Below, piece after piece: positions 32,235-40,616 of a stretch of DNA of 64,000 nt (positions are counted from its first letter, which is position 1; each line of letters starts with the position of its first letter). The DNA is taken from positions 2,232,001-2,296,000 of the forward strand of contig NZ_CP029255.1 of NCBI RefSeq assembly GCF_003122385.1, given 5' to 3'. This DNA is from Flavobacterium crocinum. Its GTDB lineage: Bacteria; Bacteroidota; Bacteroidia; Flavobacteriales; Flavobacteriaceae. The translations under genes and the position numbers were made by a program. The notes under the pieces were generated by a model. It did no database searches, was not told the origin of the DNA, and was given only the letters and a program-made list of their open reading frames with translations.

Positions 32235-32933
32235 ATGAACAAAAAAATCCAACTTCAGGATCTGGGCAATAAAGATTATAAATCAACCTGGGAATATCAG
32301 GAAGACCTTTTCAAAGATATAGTCGATTTAAAAATCAGGAACAGAAGAGAAGAACTTGATCTGCCAACTCCAAATTATTTATTGTTTGTAGAGCATCCGC
32401 ATGTTTATACTTTGGGCAAAAGCGGCGATTTTGAGAATCTGTTATTAAACGAAAAACAGCTCGAAGCCAAAGGAGCAACTTTTTATAAAATCAATCGTGG
32501 TGGCGATATTACGTATCACGGACCAGGACAAATTGTAGGTTATCCTATTCTTGATTTGGAAAATTTCTTTACAGATATTCATAAATACTTACGTCTATTG
32601 GAAGAATCTATTATTCTGACTTTGGCAGAATACGGTTTAGAATCGGGCAGAAGCGAAGGAGAAACAGGAGTCTGGTTAGGTGTTGGAACTCCGTTTGCAC
32701 GTAAAATATGCGCTATGGGAGTTCGTGCTTCACGCTGGGTAACCATGCACGGGTTTGCTTTAAATGTCAATGTAGATTTAGGTTATTTTGATAATATAAT
32801 TCCTTGCGGAATTCGAGGAAAAGGCGTAACATCTTTAAACGTCGAACTTGGAGTAGAAAAGGTAGATGAAGAAGAAGTAAAATCTAAAATTGTCAAACAT
32901 TTTACTGAGCTTTTCGAAGCAGAATTTGTTTAA
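32235..32933 (+). CDS. lipB: Lipoyl(octanoyl) transferase
   Basis: The 232-residue enzyme moves octanoate from acyl carrier protein to lipoyl domains, the first step of lipoate synthesis. Conserved blocks are FVEHPHVYTLGKSGD, INRGGDITYHGPGQIVGYPILDL, FARKICAMGVRASRWVTMHG with catalytic Lys157, and IIPCGIRGKGVTSL with the acyl-carrying Cys191. Length is typical. A strong terminator follows. The 5-bp gap to the preceding lipoprotein gene suggests one transcript. Confidence 0.96.
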   Translation: MNKKIQLQDLGNKDYKSTWEYQEDLFKDIVDLKIRNRREELDLPTPNYLLFVEHPHVYTLGKSGDFENLLLNEKQLEAKGATFYKINRGGDITYHGPGQIVGYPILDLENFFTDIHKYLRLLEESIILTLAEYGLESGRSEGETGVWLGVGTPFARKICAMGVRASRWVTMHGFALNVNVDLGYFDNIIPCGIRGKGVTSLNVELGVEKVDEEEVKSKIVKHFTELFEAEFV

Positions 32934-32951
32934 AAAATGCCAATAAAGAAT

Positions 32952-32990
32952 TAACCCGTTTCAGATAAACATTTGAAACGGGTTTTTATT
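32952..32990 (+). terminator. Rho-independent terminator of lipB
   Basis: AACCCGTTTCA and TGAAACGGGTT form an 11-bp stem around GATAAACATT, followed by TTTATTTT. Confidence 0.9.
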
Positions 32991-33178
32991 TTGAAAAATA
33001 AGACTGTTTCCGTGATAAGGATGACATTGTTGATGATGTAATTCTAAAATTATTTTTAGACAGAAAGCGGTTTTTTATGAAAATGTATTCAAAATAAGCA
33101 AAAAACATTTTACAAAAGGTAAGATTTTGAGAGGTTGGCAAATTACATAAAGAAGCCGGTTTTATCCTGTATTTACGT

Positions 33179-33186
33179 TATATTTG
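33179..33186 (+). promoter_or_regulatory. Promoter -7 box of the NTF2-like gene
   Basis: TATATTTG matches TAnnTTTG exactly. Transcription near 33191 rules out the TTG start at 33184 and supports the ATG at 33217 or 33229. No good -33 TTG is seen. Confidence 0.6.
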
Positions 33187-33216
33187 ACTTTGTTGATTTG
33201 TATTTCTAATTATTTA

Positions 33217-34080
33217 ATGAAAATGCTTATGAGAAAAATTTACTTACTCTGTTTCCTTTTTTTACTTAACGGTCTTTCTGCTCAAAAGAAAGATAAATTA
33301 TATCCAATTACGATTTATGAAAAAGTCTGGTCAGAAAAGAATAGTGAAACTCGATTAAAACTTATAAAATCAATTTGGCTGGAAGACAGCACTTTTGAAG
33401 ATCCATCTGCATCTGTAAAAGGAATTACAGCATTCAATAATGTTATCAATGAATTCTACAAAAAAAATCCTGATGTTGTTTTGACTTCGGGTTCAAAAGT
33501 TATTAAAGATAATTATGTGACCTGGGAATGGAAAATTACCGATTCAAAAAGTAATGTTATTATGACCGGACGTGATTTTGCCAGGTTAAACGGTAAAGGT
33601 CAGGTAAGTAAAATAATAGGTTTCTGGGATAAAGAGGTAAGCGTGTCTGAAGCCGATAATTTGAAAAAGCTGGAATCGGATAATTTTAATGTTGTGGCAC
33701 AATATTTTGAATGCCTTTTTAAAACAAAAGATTTCATTAAAATGTCAACATTAATTGAAGACGGAGCTGTTTACAATCAGGCAGAAGGACTTCCATATGG
33801 TGGTACTTACAAAGGATTTAGCGAATGGACAAAAATGTTTACAAAATCAGCCGAATTTTCTAGTTTTGAAATAGAAAAAGAGCCGGTTTATTTTAGTGAT
33901 GCTTCTAAAAATGAAGTGATTATTTATTTCACAATAAAAAGCACTGCGAAAAAATCCGGAAAAAGCATTTCGATGCCAATTTCAGAACATTTTGATTTAA
34001 AGAATGGGAAAATTGTCGCGATAAGAGCATTTTATTTTGATACCAAACAGTTTGCAGAATTCTTAAAGAGTAGAAAATAA
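33217..34080 (+). CDS. Secreted protein with two NTF2/SnoaL-like domains
   Basis: The 287-residue product (ATG 33217; in-frame ATGs at 33223 and 33229 are also possible) has a signal peptide (MRKIYLLCFLFLLNGLSAQ). Two consecutive alpha+beta units look like SnoaL/NTF2 folds: about residues 30-145 (KLIKSIWLEDSTFEDPSASVKGITAFNNVINEFYKKNPD...GQVSKIIGFWDKE) and 160-287 (FNVVAQYFECLFKTKDFIKMSTLIEDGAVYNQAEGLPYGGTYKGFSEW...GKIVAIRAFYFDTKQF). The fold often binds small hydrophobic ligands; no catalytic role can be assigned. It has its own promoter and terminator. Confidence 0.8.
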   Translation: MKMLMRKIYLLCFLFLLNGLSAQKKDKLYPITIYEKVWSEKNSETRLKLIKSIWLEDSTFEDPSASVKGITAFNNVINEFYKKNPDVVLTSGSKVIKDNYVTWEWKITDSKSNVIMTGRDFARLNGKGQVSKIIGFWDKEVSVSEADNLKKLESDNFNVVAQYFECLFKTKDFIKMSTLIEDGAVYNQAEGLPYGGTYKGFSEWTKMFTKSAEFSSFEIEKEPVYFSDASKNEVIIYFTIKSTAKKSGKSISMPISEHFDLKNGKIVAIRAFYFDTKQFAEFLKSRK

Positions 34081-34097
34081 TATTGAGATTTTAAATG

Positions 34098-34128
34098 AAA
34101 AAAAGACCTTTTAAAGGTCTTTTTTTAT
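34098..34128. terminator. Bidirectional terminator between the NTF2-like gene and rnhB
   Basis: AAAAGACCTTT and AAAGGTCTTTT form a perfect stem with flanking A and T tracts; it overlaps the rnhB stop codon. Confidence 0.9.
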
Positions 34129-34790
34129 TCGAAGAAATTAAGTTCCAGTTGTTCAGGTAAAAGTCTAAAACTCATTCGGTGGTATTTTGTAGTGCCATAC
34201 TTTTTAATGGCTTCACGATGTTCTTTAGTTGGATAACCTTTATTTTTTTTCCAATTATACATCGGGAATTCCTCATGAATTTGATCCATATATTCGTCTC
34301 GATACGTTTTAGCCAAAACAGAAGCGGCTGCAATGCTCAGATATTTTCCGTCACCTTTTATAATACTCTGGTTTGGGATTGATTTTAACAATGCAATTTC
34401 ATCATCAGAAAATTGTTTGCCAAATGTATTTTTGAGTCCCAGCTTAGCATTTAAGGATCGGTTTCCGTCTACAATAATAAATTCGGGAACGTGTTTGAGT
34501 TTTAAAATACATTCCTGCATGCCTTTCATTGAGGCATTTAGAATGTTTATTTCGTCTATTTCATCTGGAAATAAATGAGTTACTGAATAACATAAAGCTT
34601 GTTCTTCTATTACTGGTCTTAAAAGCGCTCTTGTTTTTTCAGACAATTGTTTACTGTCATTTAAAATTATATTCTCAAAATTTTCAGGAAGGATTATGGC
34701 TGCAGCAGTAACAGGACCTGCAAGACATCCTCTGCCGGCTTCATCTGTTCCGGTTTCTAAAACAAATCCTGAGTAATTTTTTTCGAGCAT
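34125..34790 (-). CDS. rnhB: Ribonuclease HII
   Basis: The 221-residue enzyme cleaves RNA in RNA-DNA hybrids, including single ribonucleotides in DNA. The DEAGRG motif gives Asp16 and Glu17, and FIIVDGNR gives Asp108; [24 protein letters not shown] supplies the remaining conserved block with a likely fourth acidic residue. Length is normal. A promoter with both elements lies upstream. Confidence 0.95.
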   Translation of the reverse strand: MLEKNYSGFVLETGTDEAGRGCLAGPVTAAAIILPENFENIILNDSKQLSEKTRALLRPVIEEQALCYSVTHLFPDEIDEINILNASMKGMQECILKLKHVPEFIIVDGNRSLNAKLGLKNTFGKQFSDDEIALLKSIPNQSIIKGDGKYLSIAAASVLAKTYRDEYMDQIHEEFPMYNWKKNKGYPTKEHREAIKKYGTTKYHRMSFRLLPEQLELNFFE

Positions 34791-34830
34791 TTTTTTAATT
34801 TTTAAATAACAAATTAGATGAAATTTTCAG

Positions 34831-34861
34831 CAAAAATATTCGTTTTGACACTGTAAGACAA
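34831..34861 (-). promoter_or_regulatory. Promoter of rnhB
   Basis: Minus-strand TTG (34861-34859) and TATTTTTG (34838-34831) are separated by 20 bp, matching TTG-N17-23-TAnnTTTG. The ATG follows 40 bp downstream. Confidence 0.7.
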
Positions 34862-34910
34862 GGCAATTGTATAAAATGAACTGTTTTTTTATTTATTTGT
34901 TTTTATAATT

Positions 34911-34918
34911 TACCTTTG
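34911..34918 (+). promoter_or_regulatory. Promoter -7 box of the porin gene
   Basis: TACCTTTG matches TAnnTTTG exactly, 41 bp before the chosen ATG. The nearest TTTG upstream is too close (11 bp) to be a proper -33 element. Confidence 0.55.
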
Positions 34919-34959
34919 CTTAGCAAATTTTGTCAAATAAATTTATACAAAGCCATCAA

Positions 34960-36942
34960 ATGAGAATATTCATTTTTTTATATCTATTAGTTGTACCAAC
35001 TTTATTGTTTTCTCAAGTAAAACCAGCTCCTAAAAATAATTTAGATATGAATACGGAATATTCAAGTATAACGGATACCGTAAAAAAGAAAAAAGCTAAG
35101 ATTGCAACTATAGATCAATATAAAATTGTAACGCTTGAACACGATACAATTTATGCAGATACTTCGCTTACTCTTAAAAGCGCTTACAGACAAAATCATC
35201 TTAGAAAAGATCTGTTTGGTTATCAGGAATTTTCAAATATTGGACAGCCTTTAAATACTTTGCAGTATAGTTTAACGAGTTTTTCTCCATATCCTGAAAT
35301 TGGTTTTAACGGAAAACATTTTAATTATTTGCAGGCAGATCAAATTAGATATTATTCTGCAGCTACACCTTTTACAGAGTTGTTTTTCAATACAACAATT
35401 AATAAAGGTCAAAATGTTGATTCGTTCATTACGTTGAACGTTTCTAAAAATCTTAACTTTTCGATTGCTTATAGAGGTTTGAGGTCTGAGGGTGATTATA
35501 TTAACCAATTAGTTAGTGCAGGTAATTTCAGGTTTACAACCAGTTATGCTACAACCAGCCGACGTTATTCCTTAAACGCTCATTATACCTTTCAGGATAT
35601 AATGAACGAAGAAAATGGCGGTATTACGAATGATAATAATTTTGAAAGTGATAATAAAGACTATAAAAACCGACAAAGATTGCAGGTGTATTTAACCGAT
35701 GCGGAATCTATGTTAAAGGGAAGAAGAATCTTTTTTGATCATGCATTTAGAATAAATCCAACCGATGGAAGTAATAATCTGTATGTAACACATCAGCTTA
35801 ATTATGAGAATAAAAGTTACGAGTATAAACAACCTACAGTGCTTTCTACGGTAACAGATGATAATAATGTGAGCACCAGAGTGCAACGTTTTGGTGATTC
35901 GTATGCGTCCAGTAGTATAAATGATCAGACCAAGTATGAAAGACTTTATAATAAAGCGGGACTTACTTACGAAAATTCTTTATTAGGAAAGTTTAACTTT
36001 TTTATAGACGATTACAGATCCAATTATACCTACGAACGAATTATTATTCGTAATGACGGAACAGCTGTGCCGGGAAACTTATTTCTACAGTTTAATAATG
36101 TAGGCGGACAATACGAATATCAAAAAAATAAATGGAACGGTAGGTTTTTGTATTCAAGATCGATTACGAATCAGTCATTATCTGATTTAGATGCAAAGTT
36201 GAGGTATAATTTAAACGATGATATTAAATTTGATTTTAGATATCGTAATATCAATAAACTGCCAAATAATAATTATAATTTATACCAAAGCAGTTGGGTA
36301 GAATACAACTGGTCAAATGATTTTAAAAACGAAAAAATAAATTCTCTTAGTGCTGAGATTCAGACTCCCTGGTTAACAGGACAAGTACAATATACGGTTC
36401 TTAAAGATCATTTATATTTTGCTGATGCTGCTACAGATGTGCAAAAAGCATCAAATATTCAAATTGTAAATCCATTTCAATATGCAAACGTGATTAATTA
36501 TTTGGAAATTAAAGCAAGCCGCGAATTTAAATTTGGACCATTTGCATTAGACAATACACTTTTGTATCAGAAAGTAGATCAGTCCGATTTGATTTTAAAT
36601 GTTCCTGATTTTGTAACAAGAAATACGTTTTACTATTCTGGCTACTTTTTTAAGAAGGCATTATATTTACAGACAGGGCTTGTATTTAATTATCTTACTA
36701 AATATTACGGAGATGATTATAATCCTGTTATTGCTGAATTCTTTGTGCAGCAGGATAAAAAGATTGGCGGTTTTGCAACATTCGATTTTTTCGTAAATGC
36801 AAGAATTCGTCAAACGAGATTTTATTTAAAAGCGGAACATTTCAATGCTGCTTTTACACAAAGTAATTATTATGCGACGCCTAATAATCCTTATCGTGAT
36901 TTTGTGTTGCGTTTTGGTTTAGTTTGGAATTTCTTCCAATAA
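34960..36942 (+). CDS. Putative beta-barrel porin
   Basis: Start placed at ATG 34960 (660 residues), which begins directly with a signal peptide MRIFIFLYLLVVPTLLFSQ; the TTG at 34930 adds ten polar residues. The mature protein is a long series of amphipathic beta-strands with many Tyr, Asn and Phe (FSIAYRGLRSEGDY, FRFTTSYATTSRRYSLNAHYTFQD, WNGRFLYSRSITNQSL) and ends with an aromatic residue (LRFGLVWNFFQ), the outer-membrane barrel signature. It fits the Porin_10 family of Bacteroidota. Cargo is unknown. Confidence 0.88.
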   Translation: MRIFIFLYLLVVPTLLFSQVKPAPKNNLDMNTEYSSITDTVKKKKAKIATIDQYKIVTLEHDTIYADTSLTLKSAYRQNHLRKDLFGYQEFSNIGQPLNTLQYSLTSFSPYPEIGFNGKHFNYLQADQIRYYSAATPFTELFFNTTINKGQNVDSFITLNVSKNLNFSIAYRGLRSEGDYINQLVSAGNFRFTTSYATTSRRYSLNAHYTFQDIMNEENGGITNDNNFESDNKDYKNRQRLQVYLTDAESMLKGRRIFFDHAFRINPTDGSNNLYVTHQLNYENKSYEYKQPTVLSTVTDDNNVSTRVQRFGDSYASSSINDQTKYERLYNKAGLTYENSLLGKFNFFIDDYRSNYTYERIIIRNDGTAVPGNLFLQFNNVGGQYEYQKNKWNGRFLYSRSITNQSLSDLDAKLRYNLNDDIKFDFRYRNINKLPNNNYNLYQSSWVEYNWSNDFKNEKINSLSAEIQTPWLTGQVQYTVLKDHLYFADAATDVQKASNIQIVNPFQYANVINYLEIKASREFKFGPFALDNTLLYQKVDQSDLILNVPDFVTRNTFYYSGYFFKKALYLQTGLVFNYLTKYYGDDYNPVIAEFFVQQDKKIGGFATFDFFVNARIRQTRFYLKAEHFNAAFTQSNYYATPNNPYRDFVLRFGLVWNFFQ

Positions 36943-36987
36943 AAAGACTTACTTTATTTTAAACCACTTATTAAAACTTAAATAAAA

Positions 36988-38349
36988 ATGGACTTTTCAA
37001 ATAACATTTTAGAAACAATTGGTAACACACCATTGGTAAAACTCAACAAAATTGTTGCTGAAATTGATGCGTTGGTATTGGCAAAAGTCGAAACTTTTAA
37101 TCCTGGTAATTCTGTAAAGGACAGAATGGCCGTAAAAATGATTGAAGATGCGGAGGCTGATGGAAGATTAAAACCAGGAGGAACTATCATTGAAGGAACT
37201 TCCGGAAATACAGGAATGGGACTTGCTCTTGTTGCTATTGTTAAAGGGTATAAACTGATTTGTGTTATCTCAGATAAGCAGTCAAAAGAAAAAATGGATA
37301 TTCTTCGTGCTGTTGGAGCAAAAGTTGTGGTTTGCCCTACAGATGTGGAACCAACCGATCCCCGATCTTATTATTCGGTTTCAAAACGTTTAGCCGAAGA
37401 AACACCAAATTCATGGTATGTAAACCAATATGATAATATGTCAAATTCCTTGGCACATTACGAACAGACAGGGCCGGAAATCTGGAAACAGACAGATGGT
37501 AAAATAACTCACTTTGTTGTAGGTGTTGGAACGGGAGGAACTATTTCGGGAGTTGGGAAATATTTAAAAGAAAAAAATCCAAATATTAAAATTTGGGGAA
37601 TTGATACATATGGTTCTGTTTTTAAAAAGTATCATGAAACCGGAATTTTTGATGAAAACGAAATCTATTCTTATATAACAGAAGGAATTGGTGAAGATAT
37701 TTTACCTAAAAATGTTGACTTTTCTTTAATTGACGGTTTTACAAAAGTGACCGATAAAGATGCTGCTGTTTACACAAGAAAAATTGCACTGGAAGAAGCC
37801 ATTTTTGTTGGAAATTCTGCTGGAGCTTGTATAAAAGGTTTATTACAGTTAAAAGAGCATTTTAAACCTGATGATGTTGTGGTGGTTTTATTCCATGATT
37901 CCGGAAGCCGTTATGTAGGTAAAATGTTTAATGATGACTGGATGCGTGAACGTGGATTCCTGGAAGAAAACGTTACCAAAGCAGAAGATGTTATTAAAGA
38001 TCATATTGACAAGGAATTAATTGTTGTTCGTACAGAAGAATTGGTTTCGCATGCAATTGAGCGTATGCGTAAATATAAAATTTCTCAAATTCCGGTTGTA
38101 GATATTAATGGTTTTGTAGGCTCTGTAGACGAAACAGACTTATTTAGAAGTTATGTTGCAGATAAAAACGTGGCCGAAAAACCAATAAAAGATGTAATGG
38201 GAAAACCTTTTCCAATTGTAAAATTAGGAACTCCAATCGAAGAAGTATCAAAGCTTTTTACCAAAGAAAATGATGCTGTTTTGGTTGATCTAGGAAACGG
38301 ACATCATCACATTATTACAAAATATGATATTATTGGCTCAATAAAATAA
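36988..38349 (+). CDS. PLP-dependent cystathionine beta-synthase with CBS domain pair
   Basis: The 453-residue protein has a fold-type II PLP domain (about 1-310): NTPLVKL, FNPGNSVKDRMA with PLP Lys44, GTSGNTGMGLALVA and phosphate loop GTGGTISGVGKY. A CBS-domain pair follows (about 335-453: LVSHAIERMRKYKISQIPVVDINGFVGSVDE... and IEEVSKLFTKENDAVLVDLGNGHHHIITKYDII). The layout matches cystathionine beta-synthase without the heme domain; a cysteine synthase role cannot be excluded. CBS pairs usually bind adenosyl ligands and regulate activity. Its own terminator follows. Confidence 0.92.
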   Translation: MDFSNNILETIGNTPLVKLNKIVAEIDALVLAKVETFNPGNSVKDRMAVKMIEDAEADGRLKPGGTIIEGTSGNTGMGLALVAIVKGYKLICVISDKQSKEKMDILRAVGAKVVVCPTDVEPTDPRSYYSVSKRLAEETPNSWYVNQYDNMSNSLAHYEQTGPEIWKQTDGKITHFVVGVGTGGTISGVGKYLKEKNPNIKIWGIDTYGSVFKKYHETGIFDENEIYSYITEGIGEDILPKNVDFSLIDGFTKVTDKDAAVYTRKIALEEAIFVGNSAGACIKGLLQLKEHFKPDDVVVVLFHDSGSRYVGKMFNDDWMRERGFLEENVTKAEDVIKDHIDKELIVVRTEELVSHAIERMRKYKISQIPVVDINGFVGSVDETDLFRSYVADKNVAEKPIKDVMGKPFPIVKLGTPIEEVSKLFTKENDAVLVDLGNGHHHIITKYDIIGSIK

Positions 38350-38368
38350 GCTTTTACAAATAAATTTT

Positions 38369-38417
38369 ATCCATAAATCTTGTTACTTTAGTAATTAGAT
38401 TTATGGATTTTTCTTTT
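38369..38417 (+). terminator. Rho-independent terminator after the CBS gene
   Basis: ATCCATAAATCT (38369-38380) and AGATTTATGGAT (38397-38408) form a perfect 12-bp stem, followed by TTTTCTTTT. It ends only 12 bp before the next ATG. Confidence 0.8.
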
Positions 38418-38428
38418 AAAAACACAAA

Positions 38429-38911
38429 ATGAATTTTACTGCTATAGACTTTGAAACGGCTACGGGATATCATCCGTGTTCTGTAGGAATTGTGACGGTT
38501 CAAAACGGAATCATTGTCGACGAATTTGTAACGTTAATAAAACCGCCAAATAACGAATACAATCCGTTCACAACTCGTGTACATGGAATTTATCCTAAGG
38601 ATACTGTTAATTCTAAATCCTTTTTTCAGATTTATCCTGAGATTGAAAAGCGATTAAAAAACCGTGTTGTTGTTGCTCATAATGAAAGTTTTGACCGCAA
38701 TGTTTTAATGAAATCAATGTTGCTTCATGGTTTGAATTATGAAGATCTTAATATTGCTTCGCAATGGGAATGCACTGTTAAAATATATAAAGCGAAAGGA
38801 GTAAAACCAACCAAACTAAGTGACTGCTGTCGTGAAATGAAAATTCAGCTCAATCATCATGAAGCTTTATCAGACGCAAGGGCTTGTGCAAAGTTGTACA
38901 TGTTACGTTAA
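38429..38911 (+). CDS. 3'-5' exonuclease, DnaQ-like DEDDh family
   Basis: The 160-residue protein has exonuclease motif I in FTAIDFETATGYHPCSVGIV (Asp7, Glu9), motif II in VVAHNESFDRNVLMKSML, and motif III in HHEALSDARACAKLYML, giving the DEDDh set. It is a stand-alone nuclease domain rather than part of a DNA polymerase. It may act in repair or RNA turnover. It lies just after a terminator, so it needs its own promoter; TTACTTTAG in the terminator loop (from 38384) is close to a -7 box. Confidence 0.9.
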   Translation: MNFTAIDFETATGYHPCSVGIVTVQNGIIVDEFVTLIKPPNNEYNPFTTRVHGIYPKDTVNSKSFFQIYPEIEKRLKNRVVVAHNESFDRNVLMKSMLLHGLNYEDLNIASQWECTVKIYKAKGVKPTKLSDCCREMKIQLNHHEALSDARACAKLYMLR

Positions 38912-38985
38912 ATAAATTTTATTTGTAAGAATATTTTTAAATTTTTATTATTTTTAGATTTTGTAAAACAGTATAAAATCTAAAA

Positions 38986-40257
38986 ATGAAAGAAGACTTT
39001 CTTCATTATCTCTGGAAATTCAAGAAGTTTAATACTTTGAATTTGAAAAGTGCTCAAGGCGAATTAATTACTATTCTAAAGTCAGGTGATTATTTGGAGC
39101 TTTCGGGGCCTGATTTTTTTAACGCTCACATAGAAATTGGAAATCAAAAATGGGCAGGCAATGTCGAAATTCATTTAAAATCTTCAGATTGGTATCTTCA
39201 CAATCATGAAAAAGATCCTGCTTATCAAAATGTAATTCTCCATGTCGTTTGGGAAAATGATACAGCTATTTTCAGAGAAGATAATACAGAGATTCCGGTT
39301 TTAGTTCTCAAAGATTTTGTTGACAAAGAAGTGCTTGCTAATTATACGGCGTTGGTCTCTCCTAAAACTTGGATTTCATGTGAAAAACAAATTAAAGACA
39401 TTGACAATTTTGTTTTTAAAAGCTGGCAGGAAAGGTTGTTTTTTGAACGTTTAGAGCGTAAATCAAAATTTATTTATGAATTATTGGAAGAAACAAATCA
39501 AGACTGGGAAGCGGTTTTGTTTTTTCTTTTGGCAAAGAATTTTGGTTTAAATACAAATGGAGTTTCTTTTCTTCAAATTGCTAAATCAATTCCGTTTTCT
39601 ATTATCAGAAAAGAAAGTTTTGAAAACGAAAATCTGGAAGCATTATTTTTCGGAACTGCTGGTTTACTTAATTCAGAGAAAGAAGATGTCTATTTTAAAG
39701 ATTTAAAATTCAGGTATTTTTATTTGTTGAATAAGTACCAATTGGAAAGAACATTTGTGGAACCAGTACAATTTTTTAAATTACGTCCGGATAATTTTCC
39801 AACCATACGACTTTCTCAATTAGCAGGGCTTTATCATAAATATCAAAATTTATTTTCTAAGATAAATGAATTAAAGTCTCTTGAGAGCGTATATGATCTT
39901 TTTAATGTTTCGGCAAGTAATTATTGGCAGAACCATTATCAGTTTGATAAAGAAAGCCCAAAGAAAGCAAAGCCGCTTTCTAAGTCATTTTTAGATTTGA
40001 TTGTAATAAATACAATTATCCCAATCCGTTTTGCTTATTCTGTAGGGCTAGGAGAGTCTGTTATAGAAGATTTAATTGATTTTATGAATGAGGTTCAATC
40101 TGAGAAAAATACAATAATAGATAAGTTTATTTCTTTTGGAATAAAGCCAAAAAATGCATTTGAAAGTCAAACCTTGTTAGAACTTAAAAATGAATATTGT
40201 AATCAAAAAGCTTGTTTGAAATGTACGATAGGAGTAGCGCTTTTGAAAAATAATTAG
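38986..40257 (+). CDS. DUF2851 family protein
   Basis: The 423-residue cytoplasmic protein starts MKEDFLHYLWKFKKFN and continues with GPDFFNAHIEIGNQKWAGNVEIHLKSSDWYLHNHEKDPAYQNVILHVVWEND, the DUF2851 signature (conserved Asp, Glu, His in a nuclease-like core are suggestive only). The C-terminal half is helical and ends with NEYCNQKACLKCTIG, a Cys-rich patch (CxxxxCxxC). Function is unknown. A 12-bp inverted repeat encloses the start codon. Confidence 0.9.
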   Translation: MKEDFLHYLWKFKKFNTLNLKSAQGELITILKSGDYLELSGPDFFNAHIEIGNQKWAGNVEIHLKSSDWYLHNHEKDPAYQNVILHVVWENDTAIFREDNTEIPVLVLKDFVDKEVLANYTALVSPKTWISCEKQIKDIDNFVFKSWQERLFFERLERKSKFIYELLEETNQDWEAVLFFLLAKNFGLNTNGVSFLQIAKSIPFSIIRKESFENENLEALFFGTAGLLNSEKEDVYFKDLKFRYFYLLNKYQLERTFVEPVQFFKLRPDNFPTIRLSQLAGLYHKYQNLFSKINELKSLESVYDLFNVSASNYWQNHYQFDKESPKKAKPLSKSFLDLIVINTIIPIRFAYSVGLGESVIEDLIDFMNEVQSEKNTIIDKFISFGIKPKNAFESQTLLELKNEYCNQKACLKCTIGVALLKNN

Positions 40258-40297
40258 ATAATAGATTAATTAGAAAATTAGGTAATTGTAAAATCAG

Positions 40298-40305
40298 TAC
40301 TTTTG
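40298..40305 (+). promoter_or_regulatory. Promoter -7 box of the PspC-like gene
   Basis: TACTTTTG matches TAnnTTTG exactly, 31 bp before the ATG. The following AATCTAAAGTCTGAAATC is a word-like repeat also seen at 22296. No good -33 element. Confidence 0.5.
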
Positions 40306-40336
40306 TAATCTAAAGTCTGAAATCTAAAATTTAATT

Positions 40337-40564
40337 ATGTCAGCAATTTTAAAACTTAAATTCTTTTTTGAAAAATATGGTTTTCATGTTTCTTCAAGGC
40401 TAGCAGATAAACTCGGAATGCGTGTAACAAGTGTTAGATTGTTTTTTATCTACATTTCTTTTGTTACGGCAGGTTTAGGATTTGGAGTTTACCTGACACT
40501 GGCATTTTGGATAAGATTGAAAGATTTAATCCGTTCAAAAAGAACATCAGTATTTGATTTATAA
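40337..40564 (+). CDS. PspC domain protein
   Basis: The 75-residue protein has the PspC layout: a short N-terminal basic part (KYGFHVSSRLADKLGMRVTSVRLFFIYISFV) with the LADKLGM..V.VRLFFI core, a transmembrane segment (about residues 30-55, TAGLGFGVYLTLAFWI), and a basic tail. PspC domains are membrane sensors in phage-shock and related envelope stress responses. There is no pspA or pspB nearby. It is followed by a strong terminator. Confidence 0.88.
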   Translation: MSAILKLKFFFEKYGFHVSSRLADKLGMRVTSVRLFFIYISFVTAGLGFGVYLTLAFWIRLKDLIRSKRTSVFDL

Positions 40565-40599
40565 AAAAAAGCTCCAAAGTTTAATTTGGAGCTTTTTTT
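40563..40599. terminator. Bidirectional terminator between PspC gene and permease
   Basis: AAAAAGCTCCAAA and TTTGGAGCTTTTT pair around GTTTAA, with A and T tracts on each side. Confidence 0.9.
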
Positions 40600-40616
40600 A
40601 TAACTAGAATTGAAAT

